A DNA stretch of 64,000 nucleotides. Origin: Petrosia ficiformis (Eukaryota; Porifera; Demospongiae; Haplosclerida; Petrosiidae). The translations under genes and the position numbers were made by a program. Positions 20,983 through 34,500 of this stretch are shown here, piece after piece. The notes under the pieces were generated by a model. The model was not told the origin of the DNA. It saw only the letters and a program-made list of their open reading frames with translations, and searched no databases. Location: NCBI GenBank assembly GCA_947044365.1, contig OX345642.1:5805507-5869506 (forward strand), in the 5' to 3' direction. Each line of letters begins with the position of its first letter. The first letter of the stretch is position 1.

Positions 20983-21597
20983 CAGGACCCCATAAAACGA
21001 GAGAGCAGGAGCGGCAACACCCACGTAAATAATGAAATTGGCCACTGGCTGCATATCTTAATGATGTAACTAAATATAGCTTACGTTGACCACGCCCAAT
21101 ACGCAGTACAGTATAGTAGTAATATTGCACACTTTTTTGGCATGGCCACCAACACACCAGGTCAATCAGGCTCCACGATAAACGATAGTCTGAAGACTGC
21201 TCTAAGAAGGAAGCTGTCGAATGATACAGAAGTGTCTTCCTCTTCGATTATTTGTCAATGCCAGACACTTGTTCAAGAGCTCTACCCGTCACTGGAAGCG
21301 TGTGTGGATACCGTCAAGTTGTCTCCTAACTGTTTGGACCAGGTGTTAACAATATCTTGAAAGATAAAGAGTTACAGGGAAGCTGGTGGGGCACTTGCAA
21401 CTGTAAGGATCGTCAGCAATAGCAAACATGCCAAAAAAGTGTGCAATATTACTAGTATAATACTATACTGTACTGCGTATTGGGCGTGGTCAACGTAAGC
21501 TATATTTAGTGACATCATTATGATATGCAGCCAGTGGCCAATTTCATTATTTACATGGGTGTTTGCCGCTCCTACTCTCTCGTTTTATGGGCTCCTG
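20983..21597. mobile_element. 615 bp element with ~165 bp terminal inverted repeats
   Basis: The left arm (20983 to about 21144, beginning CAGGACCCCATAAAACGAG) and right arm (about 21428-21597) are nearly perfect inverse complements. The element sits inside a satellite copy and is flanked by ATACAAT at 20976-20982 and 21598-21604, a 7 bp target duplication. Long arms plus a 7 bp duplication do not point cleanly to one superfamily; P-like, hAT-like and Mutator-like origins are possible. The unique centre (about 280 bp) holds one short ORF. Confidence 0.8.
21142..21344 (+). CDS. Candidate first exon upstream of ESRP, or element-borne ORF
   Basis: The ATG lies at the inner edge of the left inverted repeat of the 20983-21597 element, and the reading frame stays open to 21360. 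A splice at 21345 (GT donor, weak context) would leave two bases, which is the phase the first ESRP exon at 21717 needs. The encoded ~67 residues are Ser/Thr- and Leu-rich with three Cys and match nothing I recognise; they do not resemble the exonuclease-like N-terminal domain of vertebrate ESRP proteins. Either the transposon supplies a start exon, or the ORF belongs to the element and the real ESRP 5' exons lie elsewhere. I cannot decide from sequence. Confidence 0.25.
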
Positions 21598-21716
21598 ATA
21601 CAATGTATAGTGAGTGTATTATATAAGAATGGTGAGAACCCTGTACATTGGGTCTTATGATATTTGTACATTGTTGTTGTTATTGTTATTGTTTGTTTTT
21701 TGTTTGTTTACGATAG

Positions 21717-24700
21717 TTCTGGTGATGTATGCAAGGGATGTATTGTGAAACTGAGAGGTCTACCATTTCAAGCAGATAATAAAGATGTGGCTCGATTTCT
21801 CGTTGGTCTCAACTTTATACCGTAAGTAATAATTATACCTAAACTGTTACTATAGTATAGTATATGCCATTTAAATGTCACCATACAGTTAGTTCTACTG
21901 TCAGTATAGTATAGTAATTACATGTACCTTAGTTCTACTGTCAGTATAGTATAGTAATTACATGTACCTTAGTTCTACTGTCAGTATAGTATAGTAATTA
22001 CATGTACCTTAGTTCTACTGTCAGTATAGTATAGTAATTACATGTACCTTAGTTCTACTGTCAGTATAGTATAGTAATTACATGTACCTTAGTTCTACTG
22101 TCAGTATAGTATAGTAATTACATGTACCTTAGTTCTACTGTCAGTATAGTATAGTAATTACATGTACCTTAGTTCTAATGTCAGTATAGTATAGTAATTA
22201 CATGTACCTTAGTTCTACTGTCAGTATAGTATAGTAATTACATGTACCTTAGTTCTACTGTCAGTATAGTATAGTAATTACATGTACCTTAGTTCTAATG
22301 TCAGTATAGTATAGTAATTACATGTACCTTAGTTCTACTGTCAGTATAGTATAGTAATTACATGTACCTTAGTTCTACTGTCAGTATAGTATAGTAATTA
22401 CATGTACCTTAGTTCTACTGTCAGTATAGTATAACATGTAGTAATTACTGTCAAAACTACTGTTGAACTACTGTAGTTTGATATTGAAACTATTACTGTG
22501 CTGCATCAGCTGTATGGTGACTTTTTATTGATATACAAGTATACGAATACTATAGAATCATACAAAAGTTGAAACTGACCTTGTTACAATTAATGTTTTA
22601 AACTACATGCACGTGTGCTACTATCGGTTCAGTTACCATAGTAACCATGCATCTGAAAAAGTAATTGTAAGCATATAGTACCTGATAGTGTTGTGCCGAT
22701 AATGTATTGGTATATCAGATATCGGCTTATCGGCAGAATATTCTGTATATCTATATAAATTTTATTGCTACTGATACAGCAGATAGACATGCGTGCAATA
22801 ATTATGTAATATGTGGTTTGTTAGACTTTTGCAATATGAAGAAGAAATTCCTGATATGGAATTACTTTACTGTTGGAGAAGAAACTAAGGTAGCTATATC
22901 CATAGTGTGTATTTAATTGGTTTGAAGGGGAGGCAAGACCAAACATTACAACCAGTTCATAGCATACAAAAAATGAGATTAAAAAGTGCAACACTAGTAC
23001 CTGACATTATTATAGTTTACATACTATCACTGTATTTCCATTGACTATAGTGTACTTTGAGAGTGAAGTACTTCAAATGTACTACACAGTATTACATCTT
23101 AGTACTATGCTATCACATACAAATGTAAAGGGTATTCACACATTACTATGATTATAGTACAGAGTAGTACTATACTATTACTTAAAAGTACAGTTGACTG
23201 TTACCTTATTAAAGTGTAGCTCCCATCATAGTATGTGAACTTATCAAGTACATGTATTACATGTATATATTCAATGTATCATGTTTGTCAACTTAATATT
23301 TACATTGTTAATGTTTAAAAGTATACATGTTATTAGCATTATTATTATGGCCTGTAGGGCCATCCCTATGATTGCTTTCCCGTGGGTTCGATGTATGTTT
23401 ATATATAATATATACATGTATATATTATATGTTCGTGGCCACTTACACGATCATGTGTTGTATATGTACATGTAGTTGAGGAAGTTATATCATTCCGGTG
23501 GGCTCAGTTAATTAATGGGCGCGGTGCGTAAAAGAACGCGTGCTTAAGCTCGTTGCAGCTTCAACAGACCAGCAGAAAGAAAGCTGTGTAGCTTACGTAG
23601 AAACTGGAACTAATAGCTAGCTATTCTACCTGAAATATATTCCTAAGCGTTTACAAGGTCCTTTAAAAGGTAAACAGAGTGGACAATCAAAATAATAACT
23701 ATAATAGGCTAATGTGTTTCAGGCATGATAAAGTTAGCCATGAGTACTGAATGCTGGACATCACAAAGCAGTCATAGGGATACTTTTTTCTCTATACATA
23801 TTAATATTATTATTAATATTATTATTTTATTTATTTATTTATTTAGTGGTGGATTAGTGTTTGGTATTAATGCTGTTGGACGTCGTACTGGAGAAGCTGT
23901 TGTTGTATTAGAAAATGAAGAACAAGCAATTCTTGCCTTACAGAGAGACAGACATTATATGGAAAAAAGATATATTGAAGTGAGAATAAGACTGATTGTG
24001 TTTATTACTGTGACTCAAATATATTGCCAAAACCTGCAGTCTTTCAACTACTGGTTTTCGACAATATATCAGTAGTGTATGTATACATGTGTTTATATTT
24101 TATATGTTTTATTCTAAAATATTTTAGGTTTATGAAGGAACCCCTGAAGAATTCCTGGAACTAGCTGGTGGTAAATAAATATAATACATAATCTTATACA
24201 CACTTAACATTTCCATTTAAGTCATGCATGTAATGAATTACTTTATATACATGTACATGTATGTGTATCCAACGAGGGATATTACCCAGTATGTTTATCG
24301 GAATAATGTAGCGTGCTAATTTCATTGGTTCATTGCTGTTAACAGCTCACCAAAATGTCCATAGTTTAAATAGTTATAAGAAGCCATCACTTGAGCAACA
24401 GGAGGAAATGTCTCACTTACTAAAGCATTATTAGGCATCAATGGAGATATCTAGGAGTGAAACTTTCGTTTTGTCAAAAGGTGTCACAAAATCTCTTGTA
24501 GTCAGACAAGACACTATATTCCCCTCATCTGTCCTGAACAACTATTAATAAATAATTACTATTCAACTTATAATTATATGATTATTATACAGTTAATCCT
24601 ACATCAAAGCTTACCTTTTGTGAACAATGGCATGATAAGAACATAAAATTATCCCTATAGCTAGCTGTATCACATGGCAGACGATAATACTTTCTGTCAT

Positions 24701-27700
24701 GTGATTTCTGGGGTAATAACCAACCTTGATCATATGACTTATAGTGTGTGATACGGTAAAATATTATCATAGTGCATGATTTGAAGTTCTCATACGTTAA
24801 CTTTGTTTCCATGGTAACCATATTACAATTATAATGATTACTTAATATTTATTTTTCACTAGCTGCTAATGGAGTCACTGATGGACAGGCATATGTTATT
24901 AGATTACAAGGACTACCTTACAGAGCTAGTGAACAAGACATTGTAAGTTAAATATGACTAAAAGATACATAATTATTATAGTTGATATATCTTTATACGT
25001 GTAGTACATGTACAGTATATGCCATTATTAACATGTACTATCACTGTACTTCAAATGTACTACAAATGTACTACACTTAGTACTAAGCTAACATGTACTA
25101 TCACTGTACTTCAAATGTACTACACTTAGTACTAAGCTAACATGTACTATCACTGTACTTCAAATGTACTACACTTAGTACTAAGCTAACATGTACTATC
25201 ACTGTACTTCAAATGTACTACACTTAGTACTAAGCTAACATGTACTATCACTGTACTTCAAATGTACTACACTTAGTACTATGCTAACATGTACTATCAC
25301 TGTACTTCAACTAACATGTACTATCACTGTACTTCAAATGTACTACACTTAGTACTATGCTATCACTGTACTTCAAATGTACTACACTTAGTACTATGCT
25401 AACATGTACTATCACTGTACTTCAAATGTACTACACTTAGTACTATGCTAACATGTACTATCCTATCACTGTACTTCAAATGTACTACACTTAGTACTAT
25501 GCTAACATGTACTATCACTGTACTTCAACTAACATGTACTATCACTGTACTTCAAATGTACTACACTTAGTACTATGCTATCACTGTACTTCAAATGTAC
25601 TACACTTAGTACTATGCTAACATGTACTATCACTGTACTTCAAATGTACTACACTTAGTACTAAGCTAACATGTACTATCACTACTTCAAATGTACTACA
25701 CTTAGTACTAAGCTAACATGTACTATCACTGTACTTCAAATGTACTACACTTAGTACTATGCTAACATGTACTATCACTGTACTTCAAATGTACTACACT
25801 TAGTACTATGCTAACATGTACTATCCTATCACTGTACTTCAAATGTACTACACTTAGTACTATGCTAACATGTACTATCACTGTACTTCAACTAACATGT
25901 ACTATCACTGTACTTCAAATGTACTACACTTAGTACTATGCTATCACTGTACTTCAAATGTACTACACTTAGTACTATGCTAACATGTACTATCACTGTA
26001 CTTCAAATGTACTACACTTAGTACTATGCTAACATGTACTATCACTGTACTTCAAATGTACTACACTTAGTACTATGCTAACATGTACTATCACTGTACT
26101 TCAAATGTACTACACTTAGTACTATGTTATCACATACAATATTAATAGTTGGACTATCACCTTAATAAAGTGTAGTTCCCATCATAGTATGTAAACTTAA
26201 TAAAGTCAGGTACTGTACATTACCTTTGTCTATCCATTCAGCTATAGTGAGTGATGAGAAGATCAGTTAGGATATAATATACGTTTGATAAAACCCTCTC
26301 AAAAATGATGCTTATATGAAAGCAACACATGTAATATGTATGCTGTAGCTATACATGTTTGTTAGGGAATGCTTAGTTGCTTGTTGTCAACCATTTTCAA
26401 TAGAAGACAGTGAAACGTGAGGAACAATAGTTGTTCTTCCTGGATACCAGATTTAGTTGTCTTCCTGTTAGTGTTGTTTTAGTTAACTATAACTATAACT
26501 ATAACTAAAATTGAGCAACAAACAAAATGGCTGAATAATTAGCATTTAAATGTTAAATAGCATTTGATCAAAATTTCCTGAGTGACTTATTCACACTCCA
26601 CAGTTTAAAATACATTCATCAAATTTGTCATTATGTTCTATTTTTAATTATACATGTAGTGTGATTTCTTTGGTCAAGAAGCACCAGTTAAAAATGGTAA
26701 AAATGGTGTATTAATTGTTCGTTATCCCAATGGCCGTGCATCTGGAGATGCATTTGCTCTGTTCAATGATGAGAATGATATTGAAGAGGCCATGAAGAGA
26801 GACAGAGAGGATATGATGGGACGATATGTGGAGCTATTTACTAGTTCATTAAAAGAATTTCTTATGGTATGTTATATTATGTGTACATGTGATAATGAAG
26901 AGCATGGGCACTGGATGAGCAAGGAGAGTTAGCTAGCTATAAAAGATCTTTACCCACCTTTCCCAGGACTCTAGACTGGGCATTCAGTGCTCCATTCCGA
27001 TTCAAAGCCATTGTAACTGTTAAATTTTCTAAGTCATTGTGGCTGTTACAGTCATTACAGCTATTTTCTAGTGTTTTTTTTGTTGTTATTTGTGTGGCTG
27101 TACATGTGTTGTGCTATGTGTTGTTTCCTCTATGCTAGCTCGCTGAGCACATGACTATGAATGAATGTATGTTTGTGAATAGGACTTGATCACTTGCATA
27201 TCCCAATATCCACATACATACAGGTATTAAACAAGTCCGGTAATCCTGAACAATTGGATCAATTTGCTTTTCTCAATCCTGATACTAAATCTGCTAACAG
27301 TGTGATAGCAGCTAAAAGGGGTTCAGAAAGGAATTGTGTGAAACTGAGGGGTTTGCCGTGGGAAGCAACTGCAGAAGAAGTCATTGAGTTTTTTGGAGAT
27401 ATGAATAAATATATTGAACAACATGGAGTCCATATGGTCCTCAATGCACAGGTCAGGGTATATTTTAAGGCTGGTCAATATCAAATTCAAAGCTTTGTTA
27501 AGAAAAGCTTTGAAGGGTTCAAAGGTTTGCACATGATTTTAATAATCAATGTTGCTCTTATGTTTTTTGGCTATAGAAAGCCTTGAAAACTTTATATTGA
27601 GTACTAGTCTTGTTCCTGTTGCTGTTTCTATTCAAATTTAGCATCGCTGGACTGAGAAGCAGGCTGGAACATGCCCATATTATTAACCACATGTTCAGAG

Positions 27701-30700
27701 TGTACAAGTGCACATGCAAACAATAAAGTTGGCGACTGGGCATGGCAGCAAAGTTTCAAAGGGAGAATTTAGATTCTAATGCATAGCAAATGAACGAAGG
27801 TTTGAACTTTTGAGCTTTTTCCCAGCCCTAGCTTTTTTGTTCTGGTTTTTATTCATGACATGGAAGCAGGGTTCTCACTACACTTGTATAACAGAGTGCA
27901 CACATGATACATTATATGGTATATCATTTCCTATAGAATCGTCCTACAGGTGATTGTTATGTTCAAATGACCTCGGTGGATTCTGCATCTAAAGCTGCTG
28001 ATAGATTACATAGGAGAAACATGGGAAGAAGATATATTGAAGTATTTCAGGTAAAAGTAACATAGCAGTGAATGATTCACTAAAAGGTGCAATTTATTGC
28101 ATAATCAAAAAAATTATCTTTAAATAGTTGCTATTCAGTTATTTTATACAGCAACAACAAACAAAATTACATGTATATAGTAGGGATGTGCGATACCACT
28201 AAATAATAGTATTGCGTATCGCTGCCAAAAATATCATGATACGATACAGTATCACGATATTTGAAATATTATTGAAACACTTATAAAAAGTAAATAAATG
28301 TCCTATTTGGATGTATTTGTCAAGAAATGGTAAAAGAAATCAATCAAAGTTATGCACACTAGCTTTTTTATAATTACTTTTAGGTATCAAATTACACAAA
28401 TTAGAAAAACCATGTTTACTAAACTGTCCATTCCAGTGTATCGATACACCCAAAAGCTAATATTGTATCACGATATTGAACGAAAATATCGATATTTCGA
28501 TATATCGATACGTATCGCACATCACTAGTATATAGCTAATCTCACTTCACATAGAAAATACCTATTAGGGCTAGGCAGATTCTGAAATTGATTATCACTA
28601 ACTTCAAGGCAATTGATAATCGATTAAAATCAGCGGAAGTAATTAGGCCAATTAAGTCAATTAATGAAGAAAACCTCTACCGTATAATGATCAAAAAGGC
28701 TTCCTGTCACTTCCATATTGTACATTATTTGCTATCGCATGCTATATCATAGACTTACAATAATTACTGATAATCAGAAGAATTTTCAATGTTGAGGATT
28801 AATTGTCCCAGCCCTAATAAATTCTAAATCCTGATTAATAAACAGAATTTGTCTTTCCTTATTAATCAGAATTTAGCGTTTAAAATACTGTAGTGTTTAG
28901 GCTTTTAGATATTTGTATTAGAGGGAGGAAGGCTGAGAAGCAGGCAAACAGCACTTATAATTTGTGTGGAACACAACCACAATAATTATTAAGTTATTAG
29001 CCATATGTTTACTTTCTACAAGTACATTTGCATAAACATTGACATGAGCATGGGAACAAGCAATATACACAAAGGTTTGAATGATTTTGTATATTCATCC
29101 CATCCTAATTACAATGTTCATATCAGTACATTGAAGTATCATTTGTGACCTGATTTTAAACAGAGACACTTTCCGGTAAATTTTTTTGTATCAAAAGCAC
29201 CCATTTAAATTCTCGTCATTCCATCATTTTGTACGAGAAGTCAATGAAATTCTATATTCTGAATTTCATTTTCCAATACCAAATGGTAGAATGATGATTG
29301 ATTGAAGATCAAAATTATGTTTTAGGAGAGCATCTCTTCAAAAATTATTTTATTAATCAATTTTTAGTGTTCTGGTAATGAAGTCACTTATGCATTAATG
29401 GATTCTGCTGGAGCACGTTCAAATTACCCACCTACTCATCCTGGGGCTGGAGGCAAGAGGAGAAGAGCTACCGGAGCAACAATCAAAGCTCGTGGCATTC
29501 CTTATAGTACAAATGAATATGATTTGGTGGATTTCTTCAATGATTTTCATGTAAGTGTTCTATGTGAGTGTATTACTGATTTTGCAATTTTTTTATCTCT
29601 GACCATTTTGAATAAGCAAGCGATTGATTAATTGATAATATCAACAAAAGGAAGTAATGTTTGAAGTATATTCTTTATTATTATAATTATAGTTCACACT
29701 ACTATAGTTATGTAATAATTAAATTACAAATAATGATTTGTTTATGATCTAATTTCTAATTCAACATTGGCCTAATTGGCTCAACAATGATTAGTGTGTG
29801 TGCCATTGGGAATACATCTTGAGCCAATTAACTAAGTGTTAATGCTGTTAGTTACAATATAATCATAATTAAATGTGCCATCTGGCCCAAAGAGAGAATT
29901 GTAGAGTGTCAAATAAGATATTTTGGCCAATATATGAGCTTATCAACAACTCTGATATAATTAAGTTTAAAATAATACTTACTATTTGGCCATTTTTTAA
30001 AATGTTAGCTAAATATATTTGATACCTAGGTGGAGCAATACTTGTGTATGTGGTTGTGCTTCTTGGATAACTAAATTAGTTGCCTTCCATTAGAAAATGA
30101 TTGAATGGTGAGTATTTTATGAGGAAGAAGCAGAGCACAACGATATAACTTAGCATTTAAAATACTGTAGTTTTCAGGGTTTTAGATATTTGTATTAGAG
30201 GGAGGACGAGAAGCATTATTGCTGATATAAACAATAGCAGTGGAAATTGTGGAATATTTTTTTTTTCTATAAAAATGGAATCCCAGATATGAATGCATTG
30301 TAGCTATAGTGTTAGAGACCTTTTTAACACTCAAATCTCATTCATTGCTTTACCATTTTATAAAAGGTGTCAACTAATGTTTTGAAAACATACATGTATC
30401 TTGGAAAGTTGGAATTATGATATTGTCACCAATAGACATACATGACTTACATACCTGACTTATTAAGTTTACATACTATGATGGTAGGCTGGTAGCTACA
30501 CTGTAATAGTAGCTACTCTGTATTGTAATCATAGTAATGTGTGAATTCCTTTACATATGTATGTGATAGCACAGTATTAAGGTGTAATACTGTGTAGTAA
30601 TTTGTAGTATGTAAACTTAATAATGTCAGGTAGGTTAAGGTAAGTGTTTAATATTGTTCAGATATCGAGATTATATGTGTAGTTTAACTATATTCATGAT

Positions 30701-30874
30701 CTTCGTTACTTTCAGATTGAAGAGTGTGATGTCGAGATTGTTTACAATCAAAACGGGAGATCAACAGGGGTTGCTTACATAGCATTCTCATCTCCTGGTG
30801 ATGCTCGCAGAGCTGTGAAAGAGTTGAATAACAAATACATTGGCCACCGTTACATAGAACTGTCTCTTGCATAG
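21717..30874 (+). CDS. ESRP: Epithelial splicing regulatory protein (ESRP/fusilli) family, 5' end uncertain
   Basis: Nuclear RNA-binding protein family that controls alternative splicing. Nine exons are readable: 21717-21821, 23847-23979, 24128-24170, 24863-24942, 26660-26866, 27224-27451, 27937-28050, 29368-29550 and 30716-30874. All have GT-AG borders and matching phases, giving about 417 residues ending in TAG. Four RRM domains start at KLRGLPF (residue ~8), RLQGLPY (~106), KLRGLPWEA (~223) and KARGIPYS (~341). Each ends in RYIEV, RYVEL or RYIEL-like strands, the quasi-RRM style of ESRP and hnRNP F/H. Spacing and the stretch HGVHMVLNAQ before RRM3's second half match ESRP closely. The N-terminal exonuclease-like domain of vertebrate ESRP is not found here. 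Introns carry two large minisatellites and several MITEs. Confidence 0.85.
21893..22434. repeat. 40 bp minisatellite, ~13.5 copies (ESRP intron)
   Basis: Near-perfect array of a 40 bp unit (agttctactgtcagtatagt plus atagtaattacatgtacctt). Only a ctactg/ctaatg change varies between copies, recurring at 22178 and 22298, so copies have been homogenised in blocks. It lies 70 bp after the donor of the RRM1 exon. Confidence 0.9.
23347..23784. mobile_element. Inverted copy of the GGCCCTACGGGCC repeat (ESRP intron)
   Basis: Reverse-orientation relative of 34983-35374. It begins near atggcctgtagggccatccc and ends at gcagtcatagggata, so both ends carry the ATCCCTATGA-type inverted motif. It stops about 60 bp before the RRM1b exon at 23847. 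Confidence 0.65.
25026..26128. repeat. ~49 bp minisatellite with 360 bp higher-order structure (ESRP intron)
   Basis: Roughly two dozen copies of a unit catgtactatcactgtactt plus caaatgtactacacttagta. Irregular variants (tatcctatcactg at ~25452 and ~25812; cttcaactaacatg at ~25526 and ~25886) recur 360 bp apart, showing that a block of several units was duplicated as a whole. A fragment of related sequence occurs at 22985-23175. Confidence 0.85.
27466..27830. mobile_element. Diverged GGGCTGG-end hAT MITE (ESRP intron)
   Basis: Starts taaggctggtc and ends cccagccctag; the interior matches 1147-1535 (gggttcaaaggtttgcac and catgcccatattattaacca). It begins about 15 bp after the donor of the exon ending at 27451, so read-through makes the short ORF seen there. 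Confidence 0.55.
28181..28527. mobile_element. 347 bp hAT-type MITE with exact 8 bp target duplication
   Basis: Ends TAGGGATGTGCGATAC and GTATCGCACATCACTA are inverted repeats. GTATATAG flanks both sides (28173-28180 and 28528-28535). The interior is rich in tatcgata-type sequence and has no ORF. It lies in an ESRP intron. Confidence 0.85.
28566..28816. mobile_element. MITE with TAGGGCTAGG ends (ESRP intron)
   Basis: Inverted ends TAGGGCTAGG and CCCAGCCCTA, with complementary gattatc/gataatc sequences further in. I could not find a matching 8 bp target duplication, so the boundaries are less sure. Confidence 0.5.
29763..29955. mobile_element. Degenerate hAT-type MITE copy (ESRP intron)
   Basis: Internal sequence of the 300-522 family (attagtgtgtgtgccattgg, ttgagccaattaac) with a partial right end gagcttatcaacaactctg. 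The left end is lost. Confidence 0.6.
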
Positions 30875-31558
30875 AAAACAATTCATACCATTATCACATA
30901 AAGAAATACATATTTTGATAGGGACTGGATTTTGGGATTGCGGGAATTCACTGTAATTATAAAAATATTGATGGTTTTGTTATAATTGTTTAATTAAATT
31001 AATTATACATTCCTGAATACAGTAATTGTATTATAATTGACTTATTTTAATAATAAATTATTACTTTACTTATCACTAGCACTGCTCCTCATCTGTTTGT
31101 TTCCAAAATGCCTCCAACTGATTCACTAAACGCTGGTGAAATTGACTGTCATGCAGAACCAAGTGCACTTCATTATGTGACTGCATGACAGATATAGAAA
31201 TTCATCATCTTTTAACCAATCATTTTTTAGTAACCTCGAAAATTACAATCATATCAACACAATAATGCATCCCAATGCTGAATTCAGGTGTCAAAAGATA
31301 TACATTGCTATAATAAAGAGTGTGTTCATAACTTTTGGACTTAGAATGTTCTTATATGAAGCCTATATGACTGACATGATGTCTGACAGCTTTGAAAATC
31401 AGGATTCCATAGGATCACAGTTTACATGTGACTATTAACAACTGAGAACATTTCAATGTGAGCTTTTGTTTGTGCATGCAGTGGAGCTCTGCTTGTCCAC
31501 AATGTAAACAATCCATATATGGTATATAGTATGTTGAGTACGTTTATCAAAACTAGCA
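30875..31558. other. Intergenic: ESRP 3' flank and EGF receptor 1 promoter
   Basis: Begins with the ESRP 3' untranslated region; aataaa-type signals are scattered. Most of this stretch is repeated at 42184-43033 in front of the second EGF receptor, apart from small insertions there, so the two receptor genes start from paralogous promoters. No TATA box is obvious close to 31559. Confidence 0.6.
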
Positions 31559-34500
31559 ATGGACATTTTGGTAGCAGCTATTGTTTTAATCAGTTTCTTT
31601 GTGAGAATTACTGGAGCACAAGGTAATGTGAATAATAAATTATAATTAATAATGTTTGTACTGTGTTCATTGAAGCACCATGCATCAGCGTGTATGTATA
31701 ATATAATTACATAACATATATATATATATAGCTGATAGTTTTAGAATCAGGAGTATTGTGGTGGTATTAGAAATTTATTTTGATGTTCATGGTGTTTTTT
31801 TTTTACAGATGCATGTATGACTTGTGATGGTAATACCTACCTGAATGTCAATGAGAATATGTGCAGAGATTGTAAGTGCCCTCAAGCAGATGAATTGTAG
31901 ATGACTTGTTTTATTCTTTCATTCTAGTACCTGATAGCTACACACATATTTTCAATGCAACAGAATATAATGTAACAGTTTTTCAGAAAGATGCTACTGA
32001 AGATTCAACATTGCTGTATTTCAAAATATTTATTGCAGCAAATGTAGTGACAGACTTAAATATTTTGATCCTGGTCTCAGACACCCATCCATTCTTAATT
32101 GGCTCAGCTGGTAGTCTTAACACTCTTTACCCACTTAGTATTGTGGATGAAGTACAAATTATTGAGGACACTATTGTAGCTGGTAGTGATCTTGAAGTTG
32201 GTGTTCACACATTTGCCTTAACAGCTAGAGTTGTTATTTCTGAAGTAATACAAGAAGAAGTTGTGAATGTCATTATTAATGTAAAGGGTAAGCGGTATAT
32301 ATGGTTTTGAAGCATGCTAATGCTAATTATTATAATAGTTTTAAAAAGACTGAAAACATTCTGATATTTATCTAGTTGATGATGTGAATAATTTACAAAT
32401 TACACTGTAAAGAGTAATAGGTTATTTTAATTTTCAGTTGGTTACAGGAGTTTCAATGCTGTTATATTTTCCTCAATGTTGATTTGTTTTTCCTGAGCCT
32501 AGGTAATATTTACAACTCACAGTTCATATTGAAGTACATAATTGAAAATGCAGCTAGTTATAAGATGGTGGATACTTGGCTAACCACTTATAAAAATTTA
32601 GATTTTACTTTTAAACTTCGTACTTACATTTTTAGTTTGCCCAAAAAGTATACTTACAGTAAATTTATTGCGAGCAAACGTTTTAATCATAACAAAGTAG
32701 TGGAAGAATTAGATAATGATGTTGGCATAAAGGATATGAAGTGTGAATGTAGCTCATCAAATTATTGTTATTCTCCGGTCAGGCATATTGTAACAGGTGA
32801 TCTTAAATTAATTAAAGATATTAAACTTAGAAACATGATAGTCAAAAGGCCTAATTATGGAGAACAGAATAACATTAATTGGAATGTTAATTCTAAAATA
32901 TATAAAGAGGCTGTGTGTCTAAATACAAAGTAAAATGGTCGAAAAAGGAAAAAAGAAAAGGCATCTAAGAATGTTAAATGAATGGGAGATAACAGTTCAT
33001 GAATGCATAAGGCATATGGTAACAAGCACAATGTAGCGATATATGTAGCATAGTATTGTACATACAAATTGTGGTGTATTATTATTAGTATTGCCAGTGC
33101 CATTATTCTACCATCTGCAAAAACTATAGATGTTACTTGCTCATTCCAGAGTAATTAATTATAATTATGTACATGAATTTGTACTTATAATATCCGTTGT
33201 ACTCCACAGATATTTGACAGTCAGCACATGTACGTCATTACTATGGGATTTCCATACTATATGTTAAAAGTGCATGTACATTGTACTGTTTTTGTTACAA
33301 TTCTTTGTTTGGCATGTACTTTATATACTAGTCAATATAGATTAAGACTACTTGTAAACATTAATTGCCTAGCAAGACAAGCAAGCAGCATTGATTTTTA
33401 CTGTGTTAAAAACTCATGTAACCAAATGAGGGTTAAAATAACTATATACAAAAGACCTTCATTGATGAACAAACTTTAATGCATTTCCGATTGATATGAT
33501 ACACCATTATTTCTGCAATCTCCAAAAGATATTCACATTATCCAGAAAAAAACAATGGAAACAAGAACAATAAGAAACATTTTCAATAAAAATGAAGGAA
33601 GATGTAGAAACGTCAAAATTCAAAATGCACGTGAACAAGGTTGAGAACCTAACATAGGACCCAAAATTAAACAAACCACTTCCATATGACTGACACGCCC
33701 ATTTAACTACTACGGTATTCATAGCACTTCCATATTTTTAATTGAATTTGTACAAATTTATGCTTATGTAAGCATTATGCACATGCGCATTATCAAGTAT
33801 CAATATCGTACTCAATACCATCAATACTATACACATTATCAAGTATCAATATCGTACTCAATACCATCAATACTATACACATTATCAAGTATCAATATCG
33901 TACTCAATACCATCAATACTATACACAATATCAAGTATCAGTATCATACTCAATACCATCAATACTATACACATTATCAAGTATCAGTATCACACTCAAT
34001 ACCATCAATACCGATTCCCAAACCACTCAGTATCGTATCAAAATGAAAATTACTGGTATCACCCACTACTACTATGTATAGCTGTAATAGAGGTGTGGCA
34101 ATTACAATAGCAATTATCATTATCATTACTTGCATGTTTTCAATATTACCATTACAATTATGTCCAGTCAGAATTCTTAATTAATAATAATTGCCATTAA
34201 ACGACTTCATTTACAAATGTGATGACATCAAGAAGACCTTTAAAAAAGGAAATAGAGTTTTAGGAATATAAAGCTTCTTGTTAAAAGATGTAACTTTGTA
34301 TTTTAAATTATACATCACACTTACAATTATTTTCGTATAGAAGTCAAATACCATAACCATTACCAATGATGACCATTATACCATAATATTACAAAACAAG
34401 TGTATATATATATATATATAGAGAGAGAAAAAAAACATCCCTATATTTGCTTTGTGATGACTATGTATTAAGCATTGCTGATGGCACTAGTGTCTCTACC

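Noticed and set aside
23281..23475. 64-codon + strand ORF
   Set aside because: Lies in an ESRP intron and runs into an inverted MITE copy; composition is that of AT-rich repeat.
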